Assembly: GCA_002428445.1 (NCBI GenBank)
Contig: DIWJ01000032.1
Coordinates: forward strand, 33,278 to 82,152
Direction of reading: 5' to 3'
Source of the DNA: Syntrophaceae bacterium UBA6109
GTDB lineage: Bacteria > Desulfobacterota > Syntrophia > Syntrophales > UBA6109
Length of the DNA stretch: 48,875 bases
Shown here one piece after another: positions 35,367 to 44,484 of this stretch. The stretch's first letter is position 1. Each line of letters begins with the position of its first letter. The position numbers were made by a program, and so were the translations under genes. Below the pieces are notes generated by a model. The model was not told the origin of the DNA. It did not search any database and saw only the letters and a list, made by a program, of their open reading frames with translations.

Positions 35367-37796
35367 TCAGAGCTTTTCTCTTCTCAATCTCAGGGAATTG
35401 GCGATGACCGAAACGGAACTGAAGCTCATGGCGGCGGCGGCGATCATAGGACTGAGGAGAAGCCCGAAGAAGGGATACAGCGCACCCGCGGCAATGGGAA
35501 CGCCCAGCGCATTATAGATAAAGGCAAAGAACAAGTTCTGTTTGATATTGCGCATCGTGGCTCTGCTCAGGCGCCTTGCACGGGAAATACCCCGGAGGTC
35601 GCCTTTGACCAGGGTGACCCCGGCACTTTCCATGGCGATATCGGTCCCGGTACCCATGGCAATCCCCACATGGGCCCGCGCCAGCGCAGGCGCATCGTTA
35701 ATGCCGTCACCGGCCATGGCGACAATATGTCCGCTCTTCTGAAATTCTTTAACCTTCTCTTCTTTTTGATCCGGCAGAACCTCAGCCGCCACTTCGTCCA
35801 GATCAAGCTTCCTGGCAACTGCCTCTGCAGTCACCTTATGATCGCCAGTCAACATCACAATCCGGATGCCTTCGGCGTGCAGTTGTTTGACCGCCTCGGG
35901 AGTAGTCTTCTTGATCGGATCGGCGACCGCCAGCAAACCGCCGGCTTTGCCCGCAATCCCCACAAGCATGACGGTCTGTCCTTCGGACCGCATGGCCTCG
36001 GCCTGTTGTGCGAAAGAGCCGGCATCGATTCCGAATTCTTCCAGCAACGAAGCGTTCCCAAGTAAGATAGGCTGGCCGTCAATCTCACCGGAAACACCCT
36101 TGCCGGTATGGGAGGCAAATTTTTCCGCCTTGCTCAAGTGGAGTCCTCGATGGATGGCACCTTCGACAATGGCCGCCGCCAGCGGATGTTCACTTCCCTT
36201 CTCCAGAGATGCCGCCAACAACAATAATCTGTTTTCATCAATGCCCGGCGCCGTGACAACTTCTACCAGTTTCGGTTTGCCTTCAGTCAGGGTTCCGGTC
36301 TTGTCAACCACCAGGGTTGTGACTTTTCTTAAGGTTTCGATTGCCTCGGCATTTCTAAACAGGACACCCATGGTTGCACCCTTGCCGGTTGCCACCATGA
36401 TCGACATGGGCGTTGCCAGGCCCAAAGCACAGGGACAGGCGATGATCAACACTGACACGGCGGCAATCAGCGCGTGGGCTAATCGTGGTTCAGGACCGAA
36501 GAAGTACCAGATGACAAAAGCGACAAGCGCGATGGCGATCACTGCCGGCACAAAGTAGCCTGACACGACGTCGGCAAGTTTCTGTATCGGCGCTCTGCTT
36601 CGTTGCGCCTCGGCCACCATCTTGACAATTTGCGACAGCACGGTTTCAGCGCCGACCTTCTGGGCCTCCATAATTAATGAGCCGGTGCCATTGACCGTCG
36701 CGCCGATGAGTTTATCCCCCGGTTGTTTCTCGACCGGTATTGCTTCGCCGGAAATCATCGATTCATCGACGCTGCTTGAGCCTTCAAGAACGGCACCGTC
36801 CACGGGAATCTTTTCCCCCGGGCGGACTCGCAGACGATCGCCTTTCATTACCTGTTCCAGCGGAATATCATGATCATTTCCGTCAACATCCATTTTCCTG
36901 GCAGTCTTCGGCGCCAGACCTAACAGCGCCTTTATGGCCGCACCAGTCCGGCTTCTCGCTCGCAGTTCCAGCACCTGTCCCAGCAGTATCAGCACGACAA
37001 TGACGCCGGCTGCCTCAAAATAGACCCCAACGGTACCTTCTGCTGTCCGCATTGCCGCCGGAAAGAGATGCGGAAGCAACACGCCGATCAGGCTGTAAAT
37101 GTAGGCTACCGAAACCCCGAGGCCGATCAAGGTAAACATGTTCAAGCTTCTGTGAATGACGGACTGGACGGCCCGGACGTAAAAGGGCCACCCGGCCCAG
37201 ATAACGATCGGTGTCGCGAGGACCAGCTCCAGCCACTCATAGGTCTTGACGGTGGCCAGTGTATTCAGAAACTGACCGCCGGGGACAAGATCGCGCATGG
37301 CGATCATTACCAGCGGAAGCGTCAGGATAGCGCCCACAATGAACCGCTTGCGCATGCTCTCATATTCCGGGTTGCTCTCTTCTTCCCTCATCGAGATGGT
37401 TTTCGGTTCCAATGCCATGCCGCACTTTGGGCAAATGCCCGGCGCATCCCGGATAATCTCGGAATGCATCGGGCAGATCCATTCGGTCTTCGACGACTGG
37501 GGATGATTCGGCGCGACCCGCTCAAGCGTCATGCCGCATTTCGGGCAGGCCCCGGGTCCGGCCCGACGAATCTCCGGGTGCATGGGACAAGTGTAAATCG
37601 CAGCGCTCTTCGATTTATCCACCTCCTGCGAACGCTCCGCATTGGTGGGGGCATCCAAATAAGACTCGGGATTCTTATCAAAGTCCTCCTTGCACGGCTT
37701 TGAGCAGAAATAATATGTGTCGTTTTTGTAAGTCGATTTAGCGACAGCGCCAGTGTCTTCAATGATCATCCCGCAAACCGGATCTGTAACTTTCAT
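35367..37796 (-). CDS. Cu(I)-transporting P1B-type ATPase with YHS and two metal-binding domains
   Basis: An 809-residue pump from ATG 37796 (AGGAGG seven bases upstream). The N-terminus is unusual: a YHS domain (DPVCGM at 5-10, then YYFCSKPCK), then two HMBD modules (YTCPMHPEI with CPKCGM, and WICPMHSEI with CPKCGM), and no classical CxxC HMA domain. The core has the TM6 CPC in [17 protein letters not shown] with the phospho-Asp, SEHPLA, and [13 protein letters not shown]7 ALGVP and TM8 MSFSSVSV match Cu(I) P1B-1 pumps. It exports copper to the periplasm; supplying copper for an oxidase CuB site is one possibility, given the neighbours. Confidence 0.92.
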   Translation of the reverse strand: MKVTDPVCGMIIEDTGAVAKSTYKNDTYYFCSKPCKEDFDKNPESYLDAPTNAERSQEVDKSKSAAIYTCPMHPEIRRAGPGACPKCGMTLERVAPNHPQSSKTEWICPMHSEIIRDAPGICPKCGMALEPKTISMREEESNPEYESMRKRFIVGAILTLPLVMIAMRDLVPGGQFLNTLATVKTYEWLELVLATPIVIWAGWPFYVRAVQSVIHRSLNMFTLIGLGVSVAYIYSLIGVLLPHLFPAAMRTAEGTVGVYFEAAGVIVVLILLGQVLELRARSRTGAAIKALLGLAPKTARKMDVDGNDHDIPLEQVMKGDRLRVRPGEKIPVDGAVLEGSSSVDESMISGEAIPVEKQPGDKLIGATVNGTGSLIMEAQKVGAETVLSQIVKMVAEAQRSRAPIQKLADVVSGYFVPAVIAIALVAFVIWYFFGPEPRLAHALIAAVSVLIIACPCALGLATPMSIMVATGKGATMGVLFRNAEAIETLRKVTTLVVDKTGTLTEGKPKLVEVVTAPGIDENRLLLLAASLEKGSEHPLAAAIVEGAIHRGLHLSKAEKFASHTGKGVSGEIDGQPILLGNASLLEEFGIDAGSFAQQAEAMRSEGQTVMLVGIAGKAGGLLAVADPIKKTTPEAVKQLHAEGIRIVMLTGDHKVTAEAVARKLDLDEVAAEVLPDQKEEKVKEFQKSGHIVAMAGDGINDAPALARAHVGIAMGTGTDIAMESAGVTLVKGDLRGISRARRLSRATMRNIKQNLFFAFIYNALGVPIAAGALYPFFGLLLSPMIAAAAMSFSSVSVIANSLRLRREKL

Positions 37797-37847
37797 CTGT
37801 TCCTCCTGCCACCGAACAGCAGACAAGCCTTGTTTACCGGGACGTGC

Positions 37848-37868
37848 AGGAATTCATATTGAATTCCT
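37848..37868. promoter_or_regulatory. Perfect 9-bp inverted repeat between the SHOCT and ATPase genes
   Basis: AGGAATTCA, 3 bp, TGAATTCCT. A 3-nt loop is too short for a full hairpin, so a dyad operator is as likely as an RNA structure. It lies 13 bp downstream of the SHOCT stop and 52 bp upstream of the ATPase ATG, on the minus-strand transcript. Confidence 0.35.
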
Positions 37869-37880
37869 CTTTGCGGGCCG

Positions 37881-38189
37881 CTATTCGCCGATGTCCTTTT
37901 TCATCTTTTCGAATTCTTCCTTCGTTATTTCGCCGCTGGCATAACGCGATTTGAGAATATCCAGCGGGGACCGGCCGTGTTTGTCGTCCGGTTTCACCTT
38001 CCGGAGAATCAGGAAAATGATGACTGCGACAAGAATAATAAACGGCACTCCCATGAAAACGCCTCCGAATCCATGGTTCATCATATGATCCCAGCCGCCG
38101 CCGGGACCATAGCCCGGACTTGAACACGACACCAACGACGAACCGCTGGAGATCGCGACAAGCAAACTTCTCGTTCCCTTCTTCATCAT
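37881..38189 (-). CDS. SHOCT-domain lipoprotein/membrane protein
   Basis: A 102-residue protein from ATG 38189. A hydrophobic N-terminus ends in the lipobox-like LVSC (Cys22), then a glycine- and methionine-rich stretch (GPGGGWDHMMNHGFGG), a membrane helix (VPFIILVAVIIFLIL) and a C-terminal SHOCT motif (DILKSRYASGEITKEEFEKMKKDI). The His/Met-rich part resembles copper-binding linkers. It precedes the copper ATPase by 84 bp and is likely in the same transcript. Function in metal handling is inferred from this context. Confidence 0.8.
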   Translation of the reverse strand: MMKKGTRSLLVAISSGSSLVSCSSPGYGPGGGWDHMMNHGFGGVFMGVPFIILVAVIIFLILRKVKPDDKHGRSPLDILKSRYASGEITKEEFEKMKKDIGE

Positions 38190-38240
38190 GGGCCCCTTTC
38201 ACGCAGTCAGCAGATTTTCTACAGCCGGTCGACCCGGCCC

Positions 38241-38271
38241 CTGCATGGCTCCAACAAGATTCGCCATGCAG
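38241..38271. promoter_or_regulatory. Perfect inverted repeat upstream of the SHOCT/copper ATPase genes
   Basis: CTGCATGGC (38241-38249) and GCCATGCAG (38263-38271) form a perfect 9-bp dyad with a 13-bp spacer, 52 bp upstream of the SHOCT ATG. No T-run. It may be a metal-sensor operator. Confidence 0.45.
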
Positions 38272-38438
38272 GATCTCTCGATTTTGATGTTCTATCTTCG
38301 TGCATTTCCTCCGGGGGATGCCATCGGGGAAAGTCTGAAATATCGCCCTCGAAATTTCTTAGACCGCGTCAGGGAATGCCTCTCGATTTCCGGCATTCGT
38401 GTCGCTTCCTGATTTCCCCTGCGTCTTCCATCTTTCAA

Positions 38439-38457
38439 TGGTAGCTTTCCCCTACCT
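38439..38457. promoter_or_regulatory. Respiratory palindrome, site 4 (upstream of the Rieske operon)
   Basis: TGGTAG, 7 bp, CTACCT: 11 of 12 positions match the palindrome with identical spacing. It is 162 bp upstream of the Rieske ATG and about 62 bp from TATGAT at 38508, the best -10 candidate. Confidence 0.6.
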
Positions 38458-38618
38458 TTTTTCTGACTCTTTCTCCGTATTTCTTTCGACCGGCAAGTGC
38501 ACTAACTTATGATGACGATTACGCAATCGATTGCGCATCCCCGGGAGCGCGGCCGGCAGGGCCCGATCTTCCGCCCGCGGCCGGAGGGTCTGTCATATCG
38601 CATTTTTGAGGAGGCCTC

Positions 38619-39161
38619 ATGGAAGAAACCGGCACAGCCCCGGACAATGAAACCGGCGATGAGATCAGCACGCGCCGGCAATTCCTGAAATGGGCGACGG
38701 GAATTCTCACCCTGCTCTGCGGGGCGATCGTGGGCATTCCCCTTCTTGGTTCCCTCTTCGGCCCGGCCTTCAGGGCCACGAAGACCTCCTGGATTAAGGT
38801 CGGCGATATCGGAACGCTGCCCCTCGGCCAGCCTGTCAGCCTGAAGGTCGTCGACGTGCAGACGGACGCCTACGTCCGGGAATCCGTGATCCGCCACTTA
38901 TGGGCGATTCGGCACAGCGGCGCCGATGTCACGGTCTTTTCTCCAACCTGTACCCATCTGGGCTGCCAGTACACCTGGAACGCCGCAAACGGGCATTTTG
39001 AATGTCCCTGCCACGAGAGCGTCTACGCGCTCGACGGGACGGTTCTCGGCGGCCCCGCTCCCCGCCGGCTCGACACGCTGTCGACACGGATGGAAAAGAA
39101 CGAACTGTATGTCGAGTGGAAGCGGTTCAAGAGCGGCGACCCGGAAAAACATCCTGTGTAG
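38619..39161 (+). CDS. Rieske iron-sulfur protein of a bc-type complex
   Basis: A 180-residue membrane-anchored protein. A twin-arginine-like start (STRRQFLKW) precedes one membrane helix (about 25-48). The 2Fe-2S ligands are Cys111 and His113 in CTHLGC and Cys129 and His132 in CPCH; Cys116 and Cys131 should form the disulfide. The usual Gly after CPCH is Glu here (CPCHES). It takes electrons from quinol and passes them to a cytochrome. It is the first gene of the eight-gene respiratory operon, 11 bp before the cytochrome b gene. Confidence 0.93.
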   Translation: MEETGTAPDNETGDEISTRRQFLKWATGILTLLCGAIVGIPLLGSLFGPAFRATKTSWIKVGDIGTLPLGQPVSLKVVDVQTDAYVRESVIRHLWAIRHSGADVTVFSPTCTHLGCQYTWNAANGHFECPCHESVYALDGTVLGGPAPRRLDTLSTRMEKNELYVEWKRFKSGDPEKHPV

Positions 39162-39172
39162 GGAGGCATCCC

Positions 39173-41110
39173 ATGTTCTCGCGGCTTTCCGGCCGGATTT
39201 CTGATTGGATCAATGAGCGATGGCCCCTTTCCTCATCCATCCGCCTGGCCCTGGACGAGGAAATGGCCGGAGGCAGCAGCTATGCCTACGTATTCGGCAG
39301 CTCTGCCCTCATCATCTTTTTTCTGCAGGCCGCAACGGGGATCTGGCAGCTTTTCTATTATGTCCCCATCCTCGGTCACGGGTACAACAGCCTGAACTAC
39401 CTGCGCACGGAAGTGCCGTTCGGATGGCTGATCCACGGGCTCCACTTCTGGGGGGCCACCGCCATGGTCGTCCTCGTGATGCTCCACATGTCCCAGGTTT
39501 TTCTCTGGGGGGCCTACAAGCGTCCCCATGAACTGCAGTGGGTCACCGGTGTCTTTCTGTTCTTTCTGACGATGGCGATGAGCCTGACCGGAGGGGCGCT
39601 CCCATGGGACAAGCGCAGCTACTGGCTTGTCGAAGTGGCGTCGAGCGCCGCCGGCACGGTTCCCGTCGTCGGCGACTTCATCAAGCGGTCCATGCTGGGG
39701 GGTGGCGTCATCGGACAGCTGACGCTCTCCCGCTTTTTCATCCTCCATGCGGCGATCCTCTCCGGAACGCTCTTCGTCCTCGCCGCCATCCACCTCATCG
39801 CCCTTCGGAAGGTCGGAAATGCGGGACCCTGGGATGAAAAGAAACGTGCAAAGAAGGGACCCTTCTGGCCGGATCAGGTGTTCAAGGACGGTCTTGCCGC
39901 GAGCCTTATCATCCTTCTCCTTGTGGCCCTGTCGGCCTACCTGCCCCCGCCCTTCGCCGGCATGGCGGATCCGCTCGATGCGTCCTACATCCCCAAGCCG
40001 GAATGGAATTTTCTTTTCTTCTATCAGCTCCTGAAATTCTTCCCCGGGCGGCTCGAGGTCATCGCCACCGTGGGAATCCCCGCCATCGGGGCGCTGATCC
40101 TTCTCCTGATCCCCTTCGCGGACAAGTCGCCGGAACGCAGCCCCCTCCGCCGGCCTCTGGCCATGGCGGGATGGCTTGCCGCGGCGGTGATGTTCGTCGC
40201 CTTTACGCTGGCCGGGGCGTACAGCAAACCGGAGGGCCTGGAGGCAGCCGCGGCCGCAACGGCGCCTCCGCCGGCTCCCGCCGCATCGGCAGGATCCGCA
40301 AACGGCGAAAAGACCGGGAAGGAGCTCTTCCAATCGCAGGGATGCACCGCCTGCCACCGGATCGGCGGCGCCGGAGGAAGCATCGGTCCGGATCTCTCCG
40401 GCGAAGGGCTGCTGGGCCGCTCGCGGCAATGGCTGGACACCCAGCTTCGCAACCCGAAGGCCCACAACCCCTCCTCGATCATGCCCCCGCTCGCGGCCCT
40501 GAGCCGGGAGGAGTTCGATCGGCTGATCGATTACCTGCTCAGCCTCAAGGAAGGAACCGGTTCCGCGGCAGTCGGCGAAGGAATCGCACCGGCGGCGGCC
40601 GTCCCGGCAGGTCCCCGGGGCGAACCCGGCATGGCCGTTTCCATCATCGGCAGCGCCGATCACGGGGCGCTTCTCTTCGCGGGCAACTGCGCCTCCTGCC
40701 ACGGCCCCGACGGGGCCGGCAAAATCGCAAATCCCGGCTCGAAGGATGGAACGGTTCCGTCCCTGAACCCGGTCGACCGCGATGCATTCAGCCCCGACCC
40801 GGAGGATTTCGCCGCAATGATCGACCGTTACATCCAGCACGGCTCGCGCCCGGAAGGTCCGAACCCCCGGGTTACCATGCCTCCTTTCGGGGATACCCAT
40901 GCCCTGACACAGCAGCAGATCGCCGATATCGAGGCTTACATCCTCCGGCTGAACGGCGTGGATCGGGCCGCCATCAAGTCCCCCGGGGTCTCACCGGCGG
41001 TCTTCTTCTCCGCCGCCGCCATCCTCTTCCTCCTGGCCGGCTTGTGTCTATGGGGCTGGTGGAAGTTTGCAGGACCCCGCAAGGGGAAGAGAAAGGGGAA
41101 AGGATCGTGA
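39173..41110 (+). CDS. Cytochrome b fused to a di-haem cytochrome c
   Basis: A 645-residue fusion from ATG 39173 (GGGAGGCATCCC upstream). The N-terminal part is a cytochrome b6-like unit: helix B His pair 14 residues apart and helix D His pair 15 apart (as in b6), with a PEW motif (IPKPEWNFLF) in the following subunit IV-like part. After an Ala/Pro-rich linker near residue 365 come two c-haem domains, CTACH (about 395) and CASCH (about 508), and a final membrane helix. Cytochrome b and c1-type function are thus on one chain. The Cys that binds haem cn in b6-type proteins is not evident in the N-terminal segment. Confidence 0.92.
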   Translation: MFSRLSGRISDWINERWPLSSSIRLALDEEMAGGSSYAYVFGSSALIIFFLQAATGIWQLFYYVPILGHGYNSLNYLRTEVPFGWLIHGLHFWGATAMVVLVMLHMSQVFLWGAYKRPHELQWVTGVFLFFLTMAMSLTGGALPWDKRSYWLVEVASSAAGTVPVVGDFIKRSMLGGGVIGQLTLSRFFILHAAILSGTLFVLAAIHLIALRKVGNAGPWDEKKRAKKGPFWPDQVFKDGLAASLIILLLVALSAYLPPPFAGMADPLDASYIPKPEWNFLFFYQLLKFFPGRLEVIATVGIPAIGALILLLIPFADKSPERSPLRRPLAMAGWLAAAVMFVAFTLAGAYSKPEGLEAAAAATAPPPAPAASAGSANGEKTGKELFQSQGCTACHRIGGAGGSIGPDLSGEGLLGRSRQWLDTQLRNPKAHNPSSIMPPLAALSREEFDRLIDYLLSLKEGTGSAAVGEGIAPAAAVPAGPRGEPGMAVSIIGSADHGALLFAGNCASCHGPDGAGKIANPGSKDGTVPSLNPVDRDAFSPDPEDFAAMIDRYIQHGSRPEGPNPRVTMPPFGDTHALTQQQIADIEAYILRLNGVDRAAIKSPGVSPAVFFSAAAILFLLAGLCLWGWWKFAGPRKGKRKGKGS

Positions 41111-41952
41111 AGATATTCCTGTCGCTCATCGGCCTTCTGGCCCTGCTTTGCGCCCCGAACGGTTACGGACATGAGACACTGACCACCGCCGCCGATGGAA
41201 ACGGGGAGGTCGGCATCGAGGAGAAGACGGGGCAGGCGATTCCGCCGGACCTTGTCTTCCGCGACGAAGGCGGCGCGAAGATCCGTCTCGGGGATCTCCT
41301 CGGAAAACCGGCGATCCTGACCCTCGTCTATTACACCTGCGAACACGTCTGTCCCCTCATGCTGAGCGGTCTTTCCAAGGCCCTCCCTAGGCTGGCCAAA
41401 ACGGCGGGCAGGGATTACCGGGTGCTCACGATCAGTTTCGACGCGACGGACACCCCGGAAAAGGCCCGGAACGTCAGGAAGAACTACGTCAAGGCCGTCG
41501 GCCCCGCGTTCCCCGAAGAGGGATGGAAATTTCTCACCGGCGATCCGGACAATATCGGGAGACTGACAGGGTCCGCCGGTTTCCGCTTCAAGAAGGACAA
41601 GGTCCACGGATTTGACCATCCCGTCGTCCTGATCTTTGTGTCTCCTGAAGGAAGGATCTCCAAGTATCTCCAGGTGACGCAGTACCAGTACGGCGCCGAA
41701 TATCCGATCACATTTTCCTCCTTCGATCTCAACGTCTCGCTCGCGGAGGCGGCCGAGGGGAAGAGCGTAACCGGGCTCCGCAAGGCCCTTCTCTACTGCT
41801 TTTCCCACGAGCCCCCGGGGATGAGCCGGTTCTTCTATTTCATCGCCGTGACCGGCCTCGTCACCCTAGCGGCCATGGCGGGCCTGTTCATGTACCTGCA
41901 GGCTTCGACGCGGCGGTATCGGAGGGGGAAAGAGTATGACCTTGAAAGATGA
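41107..41952 (+). CDS. SCO1/SenC-type copper chaperone for CuA
   Basis: A 281-residue protein starting at GTG 41107, overlapping the previous stop as GTGA. An N-terminal signal sequence is followed by a thioredoxin-like domain with copper-binding CEHVC (Cys78 and Cys82) and His171 in FDHPV. One C-terminal membrane helix (about 242-268) anchors it. SCO proteins assemble the CuA centre of cytochrome c oxidase subunit II, whose gene is four places downstream. It overlaps ctaD by 17 bp. Confidence 0.93.
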   Translation: MKIFLSLIGLLALLCAPNGYGHETLTTAADGNGEVGIEEKTGQAIPPDLVFRDEGGAKIRLGDLLGKPAILTLVYYTCEHVCPLMLSGLSKALPRLAKTAGRDYRVLTISFDATDTPEKARNVRKNYVKAVGPAFPEEGWKFLTGDPDNIGRLTGSAGFRFKKDKVHGFDHPVVLIFVSPEGRISKYLQVTQYQYGAEYPITFSSFDLNVSLAEAAEGKSVTGLRKALLYCFSHEPPGMSRFFYFIAVTGLVTLAAMAGLFMYLQASTRRYRRGKEYDLER

Positions 41953-43561
41953 ATCGCCCTCAACAGCCGGCTTTTATGAGAGAACCGGGAAGTATCGGTG
42001 GGTTGTCGCGGAATGGATGATGTCCACCGATCACAAACGGATCGGCGTGATGTACCTGGCGGCGATCCTCGCCTTCTTCTCCGTCGGCGTCGTCCTGGGC
42101 TTCATGATCCGCCTGAGCCTGCTGTCTCCCGGCTGGCTCATGGATCAGCAGACCTATAACGAGTTTTTTACGATCCACGGCGTCATCCAGATCTTCCTCT
42201 TCATCATCCCGGGGATTCCCGTCGCCTTTGGGAATATCTTCCTGCCCCTTCTGATCGGCGCCCGGGACGTGGCCTTTCCGAAGCTCAACCGGCTGTCCTG
42301 GTGGCTCTACGTGGCCGGGGCGATCCTCATTCTCGTGTCCCTCTTCCTGCAGGGCCGTCCGCCCGACACGGGATGGACCTTCTACGCCCCGTACAGCATC
42401 CAGACCCCGGCCAACATCTCGACGGCGGTCCTGGGCGTCTTCGTCCTGGGATTTTCCTCCATTCTCACGGGTCTGAACTTCGTCACGACGATCCACCGGA
42501 TGCGGGCGCCGGGGATGAGGTGGTTCCGCATGCCCGCCTTCCCCTGGACGCTCTATGCCACGGGCTGGGTGCAGATGCTGGCAACGCCGGTCCTGGCCAT
42601 CACGCTCCTCTTTATCGTCCTGGGGCGTTTCTTCGGCGTCGGTTTTTTCGACCCCGCCAAGGGGGGAGACCCGATCCTCTATGAGCACCTCTTCTGGATG
42701 TATTCCCACCCCGCCGTCTACATCATGGTCCTGCCGGCCATGGGCATCATCAGCGAGATCATCCCCGTCTTTTCGCGGCGCGTCCTGTTCGGATACACGG
42801 CCATCTGCCTGTCCGCCCTGGGGATCGCCGCCGTCGGCTACTTCGTCTGGGGTCACCACATGTTCACGAGCGGCATGAGCGACACGGCCCGGGTGATCTT
42901 CTCCTTCGTCTCCTTTCTCGTTGCCGTGCCGACCGGCGTCAAGATCTTCAACTGGGTTGCGACCCTCTACAAGGGGTCGATCTCCATGGACAGTCCGCTG
43001 ATCTTCGCCGTCTCTTTCATCTTCCTCTTTTCCATCGGCGGGCTCACGGGACTCATCATCGGGGCGCTGGCGCCGAATCTCCACCTCCACGGCACCTATT
43101 TCATCGTCGGCCACTTCCACTACGTCATGTTCGGCGGGGCAGGTTTTTCCATCCTGGCCGGGCTCCACTACTGGTTTCCCAAGATCACCGGCCGGCTGTA
43201 CAGCGAGAGATACGCCAAGTTCGGCTGGCTGAATCTCTTCATCGGCTTCAATCTCCTCTACTTCAGCATGTTCATCCTCGGATTCCAGGGCATGCCGAGG
43301 CGGTACTTCGACTACCCGCCGGAATACTTTGCGAACCACGTGGCTTCGACCGTCGGGTCGTGGTTCCTGGCCGTCGGCCTCGTCATCATCTTCGCCAACC
43401 TGATCCGGGCGGTCTTCAGGGGGCAAAAGGCCCCGGCGAACCCGTGGGGAGGCAGGACGCTCGAATGGACGGTCGCTTCCCCGCCGCCCCATGAGAACTT
43501 TGCGCAGATGCCGGTGGTCGAACGGGGCCCCTACCCTTATGACGAAGAAGCCGTGAGGTAG
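41936..43561 (+). CDS. ctaD: Cytochrome c oxidase subunit I (A2-type, YSHP)
   Basis: A 541-residue haem-copper oxidase catalytic subunit. Low-spin haem ligands are His81 and His395; CuB ligands are His258, His307 and His308, with Tyr262 as the crosslinked Tyr; His393 binds the high-spin haem. The sequence before His258 is YSHPAVY, not the GHPEVY of A1 oxidases: the proton-gating Glu is replaced and Tyr256-Ser257 take its place, the mark of A2 enzymes such as Thermus caa3. K-channel Lys335 is in VPTGVKIF. It is a proton-pumping oxidase. Confidence 0.95.
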   Translation: MTLKDESPSTAGFYERTGKYRWVVAEWMMSTDHKRIGVMYLAAILAFFSVGVVLGFMIRLSLLSPGWLMDQQTYNEFFTIHGVIQIFLFIIPGIPVAFGNIFLPLLIGARDVAFPKLNRLSWWLYVAGAILILVSLFLQGRPPDTGWTFYAPYSIQTPANISTAVLGVFVLGFSSILTGLNFVTTIHRMRAPGMRWFRMPAFPWTLYATGWVQMLATPVLAITLLFIVLGRFFGVGFFDPAKGGDPILYEHLFWMYSHPAVYIMVLPAMGIISEIIPVFSRRVLFGYTAICLSALGIAAVGYFVWGHHMFTSGMSDTARVIFSFVSFLVAVPTGVKIFNWVATLYKGSISMDSPLIFAVSFIFLFSIGGLTGLIIGALAPNLHLHGTYFIVGHFHYVMFGGAGFSILAGLHYWFPKITGRLYSERYAKFGWLNLFIGFNLLYFSMFILGFQGMPRRYFDYPPEYFANHVASTVGSWFLAVGLVIIFANLIRAVFRGQKAPANPWGGRTLEWTVASPPPHENFAQMPVVERGPYPYDEEAVR

Positions 43562-43565
43562 AACC

Positions 43566-44171
43566 TTGAGCGCGGAAACGGATCATATCGATTCCGAGGG
43601 GAAGAAGATGGGGATGTGGTTCTTTCTCTTAACGGAGATCCTCTTCTTCGGGGGGATGTTTCTGCTCTACTCCGTCTTCCGCCACAAGTTCTCCGCGGAC
43701 TTTCACCGGGGCGCCGCCGGGGAGAACCTCCTCCTGGGGACGATCAACACCGCCGTCCTCCTGACAAGCAGTCTCGCGATCGCCCTTTCGATCACAGCGA
43801 TCCGGAAGGGGGACAAGATTCTGTCGGCTCGGCTTCAGCTCGCGACGATCTTCCTGGGGATCGTCTTCCTCGTCATCAAGTATGTCGAGTGGAGCGCCAA
43901 GATCGCCGTGGGGATCTATCCCGACTCGCCGGTTCTCCTCAATCTCGGCAAGGGGGAGATCCTCTTCTTCGGGCTCTACTATGTGATGACCGGGCTCCAC
44001 GGACTCCACGTCCTCATCGGCGTCGTGGTCATCGCCTTCATGGTCCATTTCACTTGGGAGGGAACGATCCGCCGGGAAAACTATGCACGGCTCGAAAATA
44101 CCGGCCTCTACTGGCACTTCGTCGACATCGTCTGGATCTATCTCTACCCGCTTTTCTATCTGGTTACGTGA
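43566..44171 (+). CDS. ctaE: Cytochrome c oxidase subunit III
   Basis: A 201-residue membrane protein starting at TTG 43566, four bases after the ctaD stop (GTGAGGTAG upstream). It has five hydrophobic segments and lacks the first two helices of the seven-helix form, as in caa3-type subunits. Conserved ITGLHGLHV-like (MTGLHGLHVLIGV) and WHFVDIVWIYLYP blocks are present, the latter typical of the last helix. It stabilises the subunit I core. Confidence 0.92.
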   Translation: MSAETDHIDSEGKKMGMWFFLLTEILFFGGMFLLYSVFRHKFSADFHRGAAGENLLLGTINTAVLLTSSLAIALSITAIRKGDKILSARLQLATIFLGIVFLVIKYVEWSAKIAVGIYPDSPVLLNLGKGEILFFGLYYVMTGLHGLHVLIGVVVIAFMVHFTWEGTIRRENYARLENTGLYWHFVDIVWIYLYPLFYLVT

Positions 44172-44181
44172 GGAGTCCGTT

Positions 44182-44475
44182 GTGAAAGAGTTCGTTTCAG
44201 AAAATCCCATCAGTCCCGACGGTATCTATACGGCCGTTTGGCTGGCCCTGCTCGTTCTTCTGGCCGCAACGGTCGCCGTGGCCAGGTTCCAGCTCCTGGC
44301 CCGCTTCAGCGTCCTGGGATCGCTGTTCATCGCTTCGTTGAAGGCCGGGCTCGTCCTTGCGTTCTTCATGCATCTCCGGGATGAGGGACGATTTCTGAAG
44401 GCCATGCTCGCCGTCACCGTTTCCGTTCTGACGCTCCTGATCGGGCTGACCTTTGTCGACGTGGTGTACCGCTGA
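44182..44475 (+). CDS. ctaF: Cytochrome c oxidase subunit IV (prokaryotic type)
   Basis: A 97-residue small membrane protein from GTG 44182 (GAGGAGTCC upstream). It has three hydrophobic segments, matching the caa3-type subunit IV. The middle segment includes the conserved SLKAGLVLAFFMHLRDE block, with the FMHL motif diagnostic of the family. It sits between subunits III and II. It is probably not catalytic. Confidence 0.88.
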   Translation: MKEFVSENPISPDGIYTAVWLALLVLLAATVAVARFQLLARFSVLGSLFIASLKAGLVLAFFMHLRDEGRFLKAMLAVTVSVLTLLIGLTFVDVVYR

Positions 44476-44484
44476 GGAAATGCC

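Larger units (their letters stand above)
38190..38618. other. 429-bp divergent intergenic region between the SHOCT and Rieske genes
   Basis: It holds one perfect 9-bp inverted repeat (38241-38271) near the SHOCT side and one copy of the respiratory palindrome (38439-38457) near the Rieske side. TATGAT at 38508-38513 is a candidate -10, centred about 62 bp from the palindrome. No gene seen. Confidence 0.5.

Noticed and set aside
34611..36065. 484-codon plus-strand open frame across the cytochrome c and ATPase genes
   Set aside because: It is opposite two well-supported genes and has no motif of its own.
39233..40900. 555-codon minus-strand open frame
   Set aside because: Antisense to the cytochrome b/c gene, whose haem sites are clear.
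41960..43492. 510-codon minus-strand open frame rich in Asp and Glu
   Set aside because: Shadow of ctaD; acidic and Gly/Arg-rich composition typical of antisense translation.
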